Origin: Candidatus Falkowiibacteriota bacterium
GTDB lineage: Bacteria; Patescibacteriota; Patescibacteriia; Patescibacteriales; UBA12465
Length of the DNA: 64,000 nucleotides
Assembly: GCA_026396875.1 (NCBI GenBank)
Contig: JAPLVY010000004.1
Location: 147,163-211,162 of the forward strand
Direction of reading: 5' to 3'
In this document: piece after piece, positions 56,931 through 64,000 of the stretch
Position numbering within the stretch: the stretch's first letter is position 1
How the letters are laid out: every line of letters starts with the position of its first letter
The notes under the pieces: model-generated
Databases searched by the model: none
What the model was told of the DNA's origin: nothing
What the model saw: the letters and a program-made list of their open reading frames with translations, nothing else
Made by a program: the position numbers and the translations under genes

Positions 56931-57445
56931 TTATTTTTCGATTTCTTGGCAGATAGCGTCAAAGATATTCTCAATACTTTCCTCACCATTGATTTCAATT
57001 AATTTTCCGGCTTGGCGGTAAAAATCCAAAATGGCAGTTGATTCCTGGTCAAAAATTGCCAGTCTAGTGCGAATTACTTCCGAATTTTTATCATCTTCAC
57101 GACCGCCGTTCTCAGCTCTTTCTTTGATGCGACGCACCGCCTCGTCGGTAGAAACGTTAAGATATATCATTAAATCAAGCGCCAATTCATTTTCTTTTAA
57201 TGCATGCTCCAACATATGCACCTGACCAATCATCCTCGGAAAACCTTCAAACATCAAACCACTTTCTTTGGTCTCCGCAAAAACATTGCCCAACACCTGT
57301 TCCATTAATTCGTCTGGGATAAGAACTCCTTTGGTAACAAAAGGTGTAATCTCTTGCCCTAAAGCTGAACCAGATTCAATCTCATCTCTGAGGCGATCAC
57401 CCATCCCAAATTGGCGCGACCGTAAATACTGATAAATTTTTTCAT
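56931..57445 (-). pseudogene. adk: Adenylate kinase with P-loop segment deleted and frame broken
   Basis: The ORF from 57404 encodes the part after the P-loop: MGDRLRDEIESGSALG, the LMFEGFPRMIGQ region and the LID region. Upstream, from ATG 57443-57445, a second frame encodes MKKFISIYGRANLG, the first strand of an adenylate kinase. The expected GxPGxGKxTQ P-loop and the following helix (about 18 residues) are absent, and the frames differ by one. Adenylate kinase interconverts AMP, ADP and ATP and is usually essential. Either a functional copy exists elsewhere or about 50 bases were lost in assembly. Confidence 0.8.
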
Positions 57446-57640
57446 AGATAATTTTTTAGTAAAAAAATATTGTAGCGGAAAAACAAATTCGTGACAAGGT
57501 TTGTGAGTTTTTTTGATTTCCCAAGATAAGCCTACTTTGACTTTAATTTATTTTTATGATATTATTACCTTGTTATTAACTTTTGATTCTTTTTTCGTAT
57601 ATAGCGTCTAGCGGCCGGAAATTGGGTCGCTTATTTTTTT

Positions 57641-59215
57641 ATGTCAGAATCTACTAATAAATTCTCCAACCTAGGGATTAGCAAAGACCTTATGTCTATT
57701 ATTGCTGGCCTGAAGCTCACCGTCCCCACTCCTATCCAAGAAAAAGCAATTCCACCAGCGCTTACCGGCGCCGATTTAATTGGTATTGCTCAGACTGGAA
57801 CAGGAAAGACCTTCGCCTTCGGCGTACCCATAATGGAGCGACTAGTCAAAGACAATGATAGTCAAGCGGTAATTCTTTTGCCGACTCGCGAACTAGCGAT
57901 GCAGGTGGAGGAAAATATGCGCAAACTGAACGTCATTGCTCATTTGCCAATCGCCGTTTTGATCGGTGGTGAAAACATTGATCGCCAACTTTATTTAATC
58001 AGACGCGGATTGCGCATTATTGTTGCCACACCAGGAAGGCTAGCGGACCATCTAAAGCGTAAGTCTTTGAAGCTAGATAAAACTCGTATTCTAGTTTTGG
58101 ACGAGGGGGACATGATGCTTGATATGGGATTTTTACCGCAAGTAGAAGAAATCATGGCTTATCTGCCCAAAGAAAGACAAACGATGCTTTTTTCGGCGAC
58201 CATGCCAAACGGCATTGTGAAGCTAGCGGCGAAACATTTAAAAACCCCTGTGAGAATCGAAGTTGCTCCAGCTGGGACTTCCGCCGAGCAGGTTGATCAA
58301 GAAATTTATCTGATTTCTGGCGAAGATAAGCTTCATCATCTAGAAAAAATTCTTGCCGACTACAAAGGTTCGGTTTTAGTATTTACTCGCACCAAATATG
58401 GCGCAAAAAGTCTGGTGAGAAAGTTGAAAATGTTTGGTCTTTCAGCCGCAGAAATTCATTCCAATTTGTCTCTTAATCAGCGTAAAGACGCTTTGTCTGG
58501 CTTTAAATCTGGAAAATATCGAATTCTGGTTGGTACAGACATTGCGGCGCGCGGCTTGGATGTAAATGGCATTGAGTTGGTGGTTAATTATAGCTTGCCG
58601 GATAATTTGGAGGACTATGTTCACCGCATTGGTCGCACTGGTCGGGCCGGAAAAAGTGGCAAGGCTATTTCTTTTGCCACTGTTGCTGAAAAAAAACAAA
58701 TTAGGGATATCGAAAAACTAATCAATAAGAGTTTGCCTCTCAAGGAGTTAATCAATTTGAAATTCCCAGAAAGAAAAACCGCCTCCTTGCCAGAGAGAGA
58801 AATAGGGCGCACCGATAACTTTTCACATCAAAAAAATGTTGGTCAAAAAAATTCAGTTAGGAGTTTTGGCCGGTCCAATAATAATCAAAAAAAATCTTTT
58901 AATGATATTAACGGACGCAAGCCTTTTGCTAGGATAGGTGGAGATTTTTCCAGGAAGACCACGGACACAGGAGTCTTGGCTCCGACTCGTTTGGGGAAAA
59001 GTAGCAATAAGATGTTTAGTGAAAGGAGTGCTGCTAGTAATGGGCGCCGTTTTGTTGCCGGAAAAGTATCAAAGCCATCAATGAATAGCAGAAAAGAATC
59101 TAATGATCTTTTTGGGTTTGAAAAGGATTTATTGCCAGAGCGCAGCATCAAGAAAGACTATGGTCGCCCAGAGGGAGAAAAAAAATTCAGACGAGGACCA
59201 AAAAAATTTAAATAA
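57641..59215 (+). CDS. DEAD-box-family RNA helicase (DEGD variant)
   Basis: A 524-residue protein with the full helicase core: Q-motif region, AQTGTGKT, PTRELAMQ, TPGRL, LVLDEGDMMLDMGF, SATMP, VFTRTK, GTDIAARGLDV and HRIGRTGRAG. Motif II reads DEGD instead of DEAD. A basic, Asn/Arg/Lys-rich tail of about 130 residues (391-524) follows, typical of cold-shock or ribosome-assembly helicases. A weak -10 and no Shine-Dalgarno precede the ATG. Confidence 0.93.
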   Translation: MSESTNKFSNLGISKDLMSIIAGLKLTVPTPIQEKAIPPALTGADLIGIAQTGTGKTFAFGVPIMERLVKDNDSQAVILLPTRELAMQVEENMRKLNVIAHLPIAVLIGGENIDRQLYLIRRGLRIIVATPGRLADHLKRKSLKLDKTRILVLDEGDMMLDMGFLPQVEEIMAYLPKERQTMLFSATMPNGIVKLAAKHLKTPVRIEVAPAGTSAEQVDQEIYLISGEDKLHHLEKILADYKGSVLVFTRTKYGAKSLVRKLKMFGLSAAEIHSNLSLNQRKDALSGFKSGKYRILVGTDIAARGLDVNGIELVVNYSLPDNLEDYVHRIGRTGRAGKSGKAISFATVAEKKQIRDIEKLINKSLPLKELINLKFPERKTASLPEREIGRTDNFSHQKNVGQKNSVRSFGRSNNNQKKSFNDINGRKPFARIGGDFSRKTTDTGVLAPTRLGKSSNKMFSERSAASNGRRFVAGKVSKPSMNSRKESNDLFGFEKDLLPERSIKKDYGRPEGEKKFRRGPKKFK

Positions 59216-59223
59216 AATTTTTT

Positions 59224-59249
59224 AAAAATCGGGGTACTCCCGATTTTTA
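59224..59249 (+). terminator. Terminator after the helicase gene
   Basis: AAAAATCGGG-GTAC-TCCCGATTTTT hairpin with T-run. Confidence 0.85.
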
Positions 59250-59299
59250 TTTTTTTATGCTAAAATATAATAGTCATAATTTTATCTATTTTTTTGGTT

Positions 59300-59854
59300 A
59301 TGAAGAAGGCGATTTTAATTTTCTTTGGAGTGATATTTTTTCTTCTTCTTATTGGCGCCTTCTATTACGGTTTATTTTTTTCAATCGTTATAAGTGAGAA
59401 AAGTGTTGGCGGAGAAACATTAGTTTATCGGGAAAAAATTGGTGATTACAGTCAGTCTGAGCAGACCGTTGATGATGTCTATTCAGAACTAAAAAATAAT
59501 TTTGGCATCGAGTGTTCTATTGGCTTCGGAGTTTTTTATGATAATCCGCAGCAAGTAGCCAAAGACAAATTACGCAGCGACCTCGGTTGTATTTTGCCGG
59601 AAAGTGCCAGTAACCAAGTTTCTGAGCTGCAAGATTCGCCGAATTTAAAAATGAAGCGCAACCCAATAGTTAAAAGTATTATCGCCGAATTTCCTTATCG
59701 TAATAAAGTTTCTTATATGCTCGGAGTCTTGATGGTTTATCCCAAACTAACCGATTATTTAAATCAACATAATTACCAGCCGGCTCCTTCGATGGAGATA
59801 TATGACCACGGTGGTCACCGTATCGAGTATCGCATGGCAGTGGTTGAAAAATAA
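59300..59854 (+). CDS. Membrane-anchored GyrI-like domain protein
   Basis: Start taken at ATG 59300 (MKKAILIFFGVIFFLLL, 184 residues); the track used a TTG. One N-terminal membrane helix is followed by a GyrI-like small-molecule-binding domain (GDYSQSEQTVDDVYSELKNN, GFGVFYDNPQQV, LRSDLGCIL, MEIYDHGGHRIEYRMAV). Related membrane-anchored forms occur in bacteria and in eukaryotic TEX264. The ligand is unknown. It is followed after 5 bases by tspO. Confidence 0.78.
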   Translation: MKKAILIFFGVIFFLLLIGAFYYGLFFSIVISEKSVGGETLVYREKIGDYSQSEQTVDDVYSELKNNFGIECSIGFGVFYDNPQQVAKDKLRSDLGCILPESASNQVSELQDSPNLKMKRNPIVKSIIAEFPYRNKVSYMLGVLMVYPKLTDYLNQHNYQPAPSMEIYDHGGHRIEYRMAVVEK

Positions 59855-59859
59855 AAAAT

Positions 59860-60360
59860 ATGAAAAATATAAATCGCACTTGGCGATTAATAATTTCTCT
59901 AGCCATTCCTTTGTTTGCCGGGTTTCTCGGTTCGCTAGCAAATTATAATTCGCTATTGTCCTGGTATCCTAGCCTGAGCAAGCCAATGTTTAATCCACCG
60001 AATTGGATTTTTGCTCCAGTTTGGACGATCCTGTTCGTGCTGATGGGTATTTCTTTGTTCATTATTTGGGAGCAGGGAGCTAAAAAAAAGAAAGATAAGG
60101 ACAGCAATTACCGTCGCTCAGCAATCACCTTCTTCGGTGTCCAATTAGTGGCCAATGTTCTTTGGTCTTATCTATTCTTTTTCTTTCAGGACCCATCTCT
60201 TGCTTTCTTGGAAATCATCGTATTGTGGTTCACAATTATTCTAACTATCTTCTATTTTAAAGGACTTAGCCGTCTGGCTGCCTGGCTATTGTTCCCTTAT
60301 TTACTTTGGGTGGCATTTGCTTCAGTTCTCAACTTTGTTATTTGGCAGCTCAATTACTAA
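59860..60360 (+). CDS. tspO: TspO/MBR family protein
   Basis: A 166-residue protein with five membrane helices and the family signature WYPSLSKPMFNPPNWIFAPVW plus FGVQLVANVLWSYLFF and the Arg/Trp-rich C-terminal helix. TspO binds porphyrins and related ligands in the membrane. It is co-transcribed with the GyrI-like gene (5-base gap). Confidence 0.92.
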   Translation: MKNINRTWRLIISLAIPLFAGFLGSLANYNSLLSWYPSLSKPMFNPPNWIFAPVWTILFVLMGISLFIIWEQGAKKKKDKDSNYRRSAITFFGVQLVANVLWSYLFFFFQDPSLAFLEIIVLWFTIILTIFYFKGLSRLAAWLLFPYLLWVAFASVLNFVIWQLNY

Positions 60361-60381
60361 TTCCTGATTTTACATCTATTT

Positions 60382-60410
60382 AAAAAATTGGCATTGATTG
60401 CCAATTTTTT
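60382..60410 (+). terminator. Terminator after tspO
   Basis: AAAAAATTGGC / GCCAATTTTTT hairpin with T-run. Confidence 0.88.
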
Positions 60411-60415
60411 AATAT

Positions 60416-60444
60416 TTGACAATAATTAAATAAACTACTAATAT
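60416..60444 (+). promoter_or_regulatory. Promoter of the acyl carrier protein gene
   Basis: TTGACA (60416-60421), 17-base spacer, TAATAT (60439-60444). Confidence 0.75.
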
Positions 60445-60470
60445 AGCTCTTGTAATTTAAAAAAGTAGCT

Positions 60471-60764
60471 ATGAATGAAGATTTTTTTGTGAGGATTTGC
60501 CGGATTTTAGTAAATCAGGGGCATGCCGATGAATTAGATGGTGTTTTTTCCGTTCGACCAGACAAAAAGCATGGCAGAATAAAAGAAACTATTACCCAAG
60601 AAACCAAGTTTGCTGAAGATTTAGCCTTGGATTCGCTTGAATCACTGGAGTTTATTAGCGATGTGGAAGTGGAGTTCAAGGTGGACTTGGACTACAACGA
60701 TTATCCGAGTAACATTTCTGGCCTTATTTCAGAAATCGAAAGCAGTTTAACTGCCCGAGATTAA
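60471..60764 (+). CDS. Acyl carrier protein
   Basis: A 97-residue protein with the phosphopantetheine attachment motif DLALDSLESLEFISDVEVEF (Ser of DSL). Residues 1-30 and the middle part carry helices typical of acyl carrier proteins. The N-terminus is slightly extended. No fatty-acid synthase or phosphopantetheinyl transferase gene is in the window, so its partner is unknown. It has its own promoter and terminator. Confidence 0.88.
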   Translation: MNEDFFVRICRILVNQGHADELDGVFSVRPDKKHGRIKETITQETKFAEDLALDSLESLEFISDVEVEFKVDLDYNDYPSNISGLISEIESSLTARD

Positions 60765-60775
60765 ACGCAACACCA

Positions 60776-60808
60776 CCCCTCTCACCATTAAGTGAGGGGC
60801 TTTTTTTA
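60776..60808 (+). terminator. Terminator after the acyl carrier protein gene
   Basis: CCCCTCTCAC / GTGAGGGG hairpin with CTTTTTTT. Confidence 0.8.
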
Positions 60809-60838
60809 TCATTTTTTCTCTGATATAATGAAAAAAAC

Positions 60839-61978
60839 ATGAAAGTATTCTTGCGCCGAGCGCTAAAAATTATTTTAGCCATTATTTTGGCTTTTTTTCT
60901 CATGCTAGCAGCAGGTTTTTTTGCCGTGCGTTTCGGTTGGACCAATACCGCCGGAGAGGAAAATAGCGATTCTTCCGAGTATAACCAGGAGGCAAAAAAA
61001 GACCAATTGCTAACTAGCCAGATTGAGGCGCCAATAACTTCTAATTTGCCAAATAATCTTTCAATTTACGGAGCACATGAAATTGCTAATCGTTGCAAAT
61101 TGGCAGTAGCAGTCAGATATAATGATTATAACGCGGCGGCGATCTTAAGGGCTTATCAAAAATCTCGCTCCGAAGCCCTGCTTGATCGGATGCTTTTGGC
61201 TCTCAAATTGCGTCTGCCAAATCGTGATGATTTTGGCCGCGAGCTAAAAGTTTGTGAGAATGGTATCGGTGACGCGCCGTCTTTTGATGACTTGACTTTA
61301 GCAATTCAGAACCCTCAGGCAAAAAATCTTTTTGCTTGGCAGAGCGGGGAGCCTTGGCAGATAATTAAGGAGGCAGTGATAAAAGATCAGCAAGCTATCA
61401 ATGACGCTTCGCTGAAAGCTGGTGTCCAGCCACGCCTTTTGTTATCGGTGGCGATTGTCGAGCAGTTAAGGCTCTACTACACCCAAAGGGAGCTTTTTGA
61501 AAAAGTTTTTAAGCCCCTCAAGATTTTAGCCAATGCCAATAAAATGGCCTGGGGTGTGATGTCGATTAAGGAAAAAATGGCTATCAGCACCGAAGAAAAT
61601 TTAAAAGATAGTCAATCCGATTTTTATCCAGGCAATAGTTATCGTGCGCTACTTGATTTTCCGGCTAGTGCTGATATTGCCAAAGAACGATACAGTAGAT
61701 TGACTAATGAGCATGACCATTTTTATTCCTATCTTTACGGTGCGTTAATTATTAAAGAACTTGAAGCCCAATGGCTTAAGGCTGGTTATCATATTGACTA
61801 TCGTCCAGAAATTATCGCCACCCTTTTTAATATTGGTTTTAATCATTCGGTGCCCAAGGAGAATCCAGTTGTGGGCGGGTCAACCATCGAAATTGAAGGT
61901 GAAAAATATTTTTTTGGTTCCTTAGCCTACGAGTTTTACTATTCCGGGGAGCTATCCGAAGAATTTCCTTTCGATTAA
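60839..61978 (+). CDS. Membrane-anchored lysozyme-like protein
   Basis: A 379-residue protein with a single N-terminal membrane helix (IILAIILAFFLMLAAGFFAV). The C-terminal half has features of lysozyme-fold enzymes: GVQPRLLLSVAIVEQLRLYY (candidate catalytic Glu), MAWGVMSIKEKMA, and YRPEIIATLFNIGFNHSVPK. The -10 TATAAT lies 9 bases before ATG, predicting a nearly leaderless mRNA. A cell-wall role is likely but the catalytic residue is inferred. Confidence 0.65.
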   Translation: MKVFLRRALKIILAIILAFFLMLAAGFFAVRFGWTNTAGEENSDSSEYNQEAKKDQLLTSQIEAPITSNLPNNLSIYGAHEIANRCKLAVAVRYNDYNAAAILRAYQKSRSEALLDRMLLALKLRLPNRDDFGRELKVCENGIGDAPSFDDLTLAIQNPQAKNLFAWQSGEPWQIIKEAVIKDQQAINDASLKAGVQPRLLLSVAIVEQLRLYYTQRELFEKVFKPLKILANANKMAWGVMSIKEKMAISTEENLKDSQSDFYPGNSYRALLDFPASADIAKERYSRLTNEHDHFYSYLYGALIIKELEAQWLKAGYHIDYRPEIIATLFNIGFNHSVPKENPVVGGSTIEIEGEKYFFGSLAYEFYYSGELSEEFPFD

Positions 61979-62009
61979 TCTAAATTAAGTATAAGTTACA
62001 ATTTATTAT

Positions 62010-63977
62010 ATGAAAAAAAAGTACCTAATCTCATTTCTCGTATTAATGGTTTTTTCTTTGACTGCCTGTGGCAAAAAAGAAGAACCGGCGATAGTGCCTG
62101 CGCCGGAGGCGATTAAAGTAAAAGCTCAAACCATCGCCGCTAGCCTGTCTGCTCAGCGAGAATTGCAGTATTCTGGACTGGTTGTCTCTGAGTCGGAAGC
62201 TAAGATTGTTGCTAAAACTTCTGGTACGATTACGAATTTTAAGTTGAAGGTGGGCGACAAAGTTTCTCTCGGTCAGGAGTTGGCCAAAATTGATGACGTT
62301 AACTCCGCTTCTTATAACCCGGCAAACTTTAACTCGTCTCAGATAAAACAAGCAAAATTAGGAGTCAGCCAGGCTCAGTCTTCCTACCAACTTTCAAGAA
62401 CTAGCTACAATAACCTTTTAATTTCTTCAGTCAAAGACCTAAGGCAGGCAGAGATTGCGCGTAATCAGGCTGAAAAGGGAAGCGAAAACCTGGCGATAAC
62501 CACTACTGAAAGTATTAAGAGTGCGGAATTGGCTTATGAGACCTCCAAAATTGCCACCGAACAAGCTCGCTTAACTTTGGAAAATCGCAAGAAGCAAAGC
62601 GCTCAAAGTGCTAGCGACATCAAAGATAACGCCGGCATTGCTGCCGACTCCTCAGCTAATTTATGTGGAACGCTAATTTCTAGTATCAATGCGATCACCG
62701 GGCTGGATGAAGACAATACGGCATCTATTTCTTACAAGATTAATCTCGGCGCTCTGGATTCCACCACTTATGGCAAATCAAAAGATTACTATAAGACCGC
62801 CAAAGCTGCCTACCAGGCTTATCTGAAAAAAAGTTTTCCTGATACAGAAACCAAAGTTAATGAGACTATTGTTTTAGTGCAGAGCACTAAAACTATGGTT
62901 GATGCCGTAAAACTGATGTTTGAAAAAACAGTTTCTTCTAGCGACTTGCCCCAGAGTTCGATGACTGGCACCTCTCTGTCTGGCTTGCAGGCTAGTGTCG
63001 CTGCTTATCAATCACAGATTAATGCTTCACTCAACCAAGTCAACGCCGCCAAGCAGGGATTATCAAATACTGCTTTAAATAACGACAGCTTACTGGAGAC
63101 TCTGCAAAAGGCCTACGAATTGTCTGTCCAACAACAAGCTAGCGCTCTTCAGGCTTTAAATAATCTGAAAGCCGGTAATACTAGCCAGACCGATCAGTCA
63201 GAGTTTGTTTTGAATCTGGCTCAAAACCAGTTTGATAATGCAAAGGTGAAAATTGAGTCACAAATTGCTGCCGCAAAAGTGCAGATGGATAATGCCGAAT
63301 CACAATATAACAACGCCTTACTCAATTTGCAGAGCTTGTATGACATTCATTCTATTGTCTCGCCAATCATCGGCACTATTACTCAAAAGGCTAACGACGG
63401 AGACTCAGTTGCCGCCGGCCAGGTAGTTGCCACCATTAGCCAACCAGAAAAAATAAAAGTGAAGATTTTTGTGGAACCAGAAAACCTATCTGACTTGAAG
63501 CCAGGATTGTTAGCTGTGGTCTCAAATGGAAATGAAGCCAGGAACGGAATTATCTCTTCGATCTCGCCTCAGGCAGATTCTCTCACTCGTCGTTTTCCAG
63601 TGGAAATAGTTTTGGAAAACGCAGACAGTCTTTATCTCGGGACAGTGGTCGATGTTAAAATTATTGTCACCAAATCAGTGGCTGGAGAAGTGGGAACTAT
63701 TCTTTTGCCCCTTTCATCTTTGGAGGTCGGACAGAATGGCAATAGCGTGATGATGATTGAAAATAATAAAGCGAAGAAAATCCCCGTAGTGGTTGTGGGC
63801 GTCCTTGGTGATTTAGCAAAAGTAAAAATTACCGATTACCCTTCACAGACCCTTTTGATTGTTGAGGGAAACAAGTTGGTTAAGGAGGGGGACTTAGTGT
63901 CCTATGATTTGACTGGAACCAGCACTCCGTCAATTATTAACCAGTCAGCCGTTACCAATTCATTGCCGCAGAAATAA
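62010..63977 (+). CDS. Efflux membrane fusion protein (HlyD/RND adaptor), lipoprotein
   Basis: A 655-residue protein with lipoprotein signal VFSLTACGKKEE (Cys at residue 20), a split biotinyl-lipoyl domain (ESEAKIVAKTSGTITNFKLK and SIVSPIIGTITQKANDGDSV), a long helical hairpin between them (about 120-435, with repeated Gln/Ala/Asn pattern), and C-terminal beta domains. The helical hairpin is far longer than usual for such adaptors. It probably couples an inner-membrane transporter to the cell surface. An ATG begins at 63997, likely the next gene (a permease?), cut by the window end. Confidence 0.88.
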   Translation: MKKKYLISFLVLMVFSLTACGKKEEPAIVPAPEAIKVKAQTIAASLSAQRELQYSGLVVSESEAKIVAKTSGTITNFKLKVGDKVSLGQELAKIDDVNSASYNPANFNSSQIKQAKLGVSQAQSSYQLSRTSYNNLLISSVKDLRQAEIARNQAEKGSENLAITTTESIKSAELAYETSKIATEQARLTLENRKKQSAQSASDIKDNAGIAADSSANLCGTLISSINAITGLDEDNTASISYKINLGALDSTTYGKSKDYYKTAKAAYQAYLKKSFPDTETKVNETIVLVQSTKTMVDAVKLMFEKTVSSSDLPQSSMTGTSLSGLQASVAAYQSQINASLNQVNAAKQGLSNTALNNDSLLETLQKAYELSVQQQASALQALNNLKAGNTSQTDQSEFVLNLAQNQFDNAKVKIESQIAAAKVQMDNAESQYNNALLNLQSLYDIHSIVSPIIGTITQKANDGDSVAAGQVVATISQPEKIKVKIFVEPENLSDLKPGLLAVVSNGNEARNGIISSISPQADSLTRRFPVEIVLENADSLYLGTVVDVKIIVTKSVAGEVGTILLPLSSLEVGQNGNSVMMIENNKAKKIPVVVVGVLGDLAKVKITDYPSQTLLIVEGNKLVKEGDLVSYDLTGTSTPSIINQSAVTNSLPQK

Positions 63978-64000
63978 TAAATTAAAGTTTATAGATATGG

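Noticed and set aside
1-64000. Alternative genetic code (UGA as Gly or Trp)
   Set aside because: TGA ends real genes (for example the LigB-like gene, with ATGA overlap), and no conserved protein needs TGA read-through.

Overview
The window looks like a chromosomal segment from a member of the Candidate Phyla Radiation (Patescibacteria, Parcubacteria-like). Supporting points are an AT-rich, gene-dense layout and many small lineage-type membrane or secreted hypotheticals. A VirB2/TrbC-like pilin-type protein, pseudopilin-type C-terminal tails, an SPFH protein and lone fragments of pathways (trpB without trpA, pgk and tpiA apart) fit as well. TGA is used as a stop, so the UGA=Gly code of Gracilibacteria/Absconditabacteria is not in use. 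The phylum call is inference from gene content; no 16S gene is present.

Layout. 1-5.3 kb: end of a hemerythrin, a Cache-HAMP-PAS histidine kinase with a receiver-only regulator, a facing Cache-HAMP protein without output domain, and a membrane protein. 5.8-9.4 kb: what looks like two tandem cassettes beside tRNA-Glu(CTC). Each has a related ~200-bp left end, one cargo gene with a pseudopilin-like tail and a 45-bp repeat, and a 41-nt copy of the tRNA 3' half separates them. 9.4-17.5 kb: disrupted fmt, dedA, def, a LigB/MEMO-like gene, a cell-wall-type secreted protein, and clpB under a CIRCE operator. 17.6-29 kb: a membrane-tethered Clp-like AAA+ protein, a single ORF joining a WecA/MraY-like transferase, QueH and an L,D-transpeptidase, an HtrA-like protein without a catalytic triad, pgk, a divergent enolase-like gene and a metal-site-less phosphoglycerate-mutase-like gene. 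29-40.5 kb: gyrB, an epimerase-like gene missing its YxxxK segment, tpiA, a TPR protein, tRNA-Thr, SPFH, VirB2-like, tRNA-Tyr, mutM, rpmG, AI-2E transporter, and rubrerythrin with two tiny desulforedoxin-like proteins. 40.5-42.2 kb: tRNA-Trp, then a trp leader peptide and attenuator, then trpB. 42-64 kb: nitroreductases, a PDE-like HD protein, Nudix, class I ribonucleotide reductase (R2 with Phe at the radical-Tyr position), ABC-F, greA, a disrupted adk, a DEAD-box helicase, TspO, an acyl carrier protein, a lysozyme-like protein and an efflux adaptor.

The most interesting points are: (1) a ribosome-mediated trp attenuator in which an apparently leaderless 17-residue peptide with tandem Trp codons precedes mutually exclusive hairpins upstream of a lone trpB; (2) the tandem tRNA-Glu cassettes; (3) the three-enzyme fusion ORF; (4) an unusual density of enzymes that have lost catalytic residues or segments (fmt, adk, epimerase, HtrA-like, enolase-like, iPGM-like, Clp D1). 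This last group may be true pseudoenzymes, decay, or in part assembly errors.

Most ORFs run in short co-directional runs separated by clear intrinsic hairpins with T-runs, many of them bidirectional between convergent genes. Recognisable sigma70-type promoters (several TTGACA-17-TATAAT) are present. All functional calls are from reading motifs; no database search was run.
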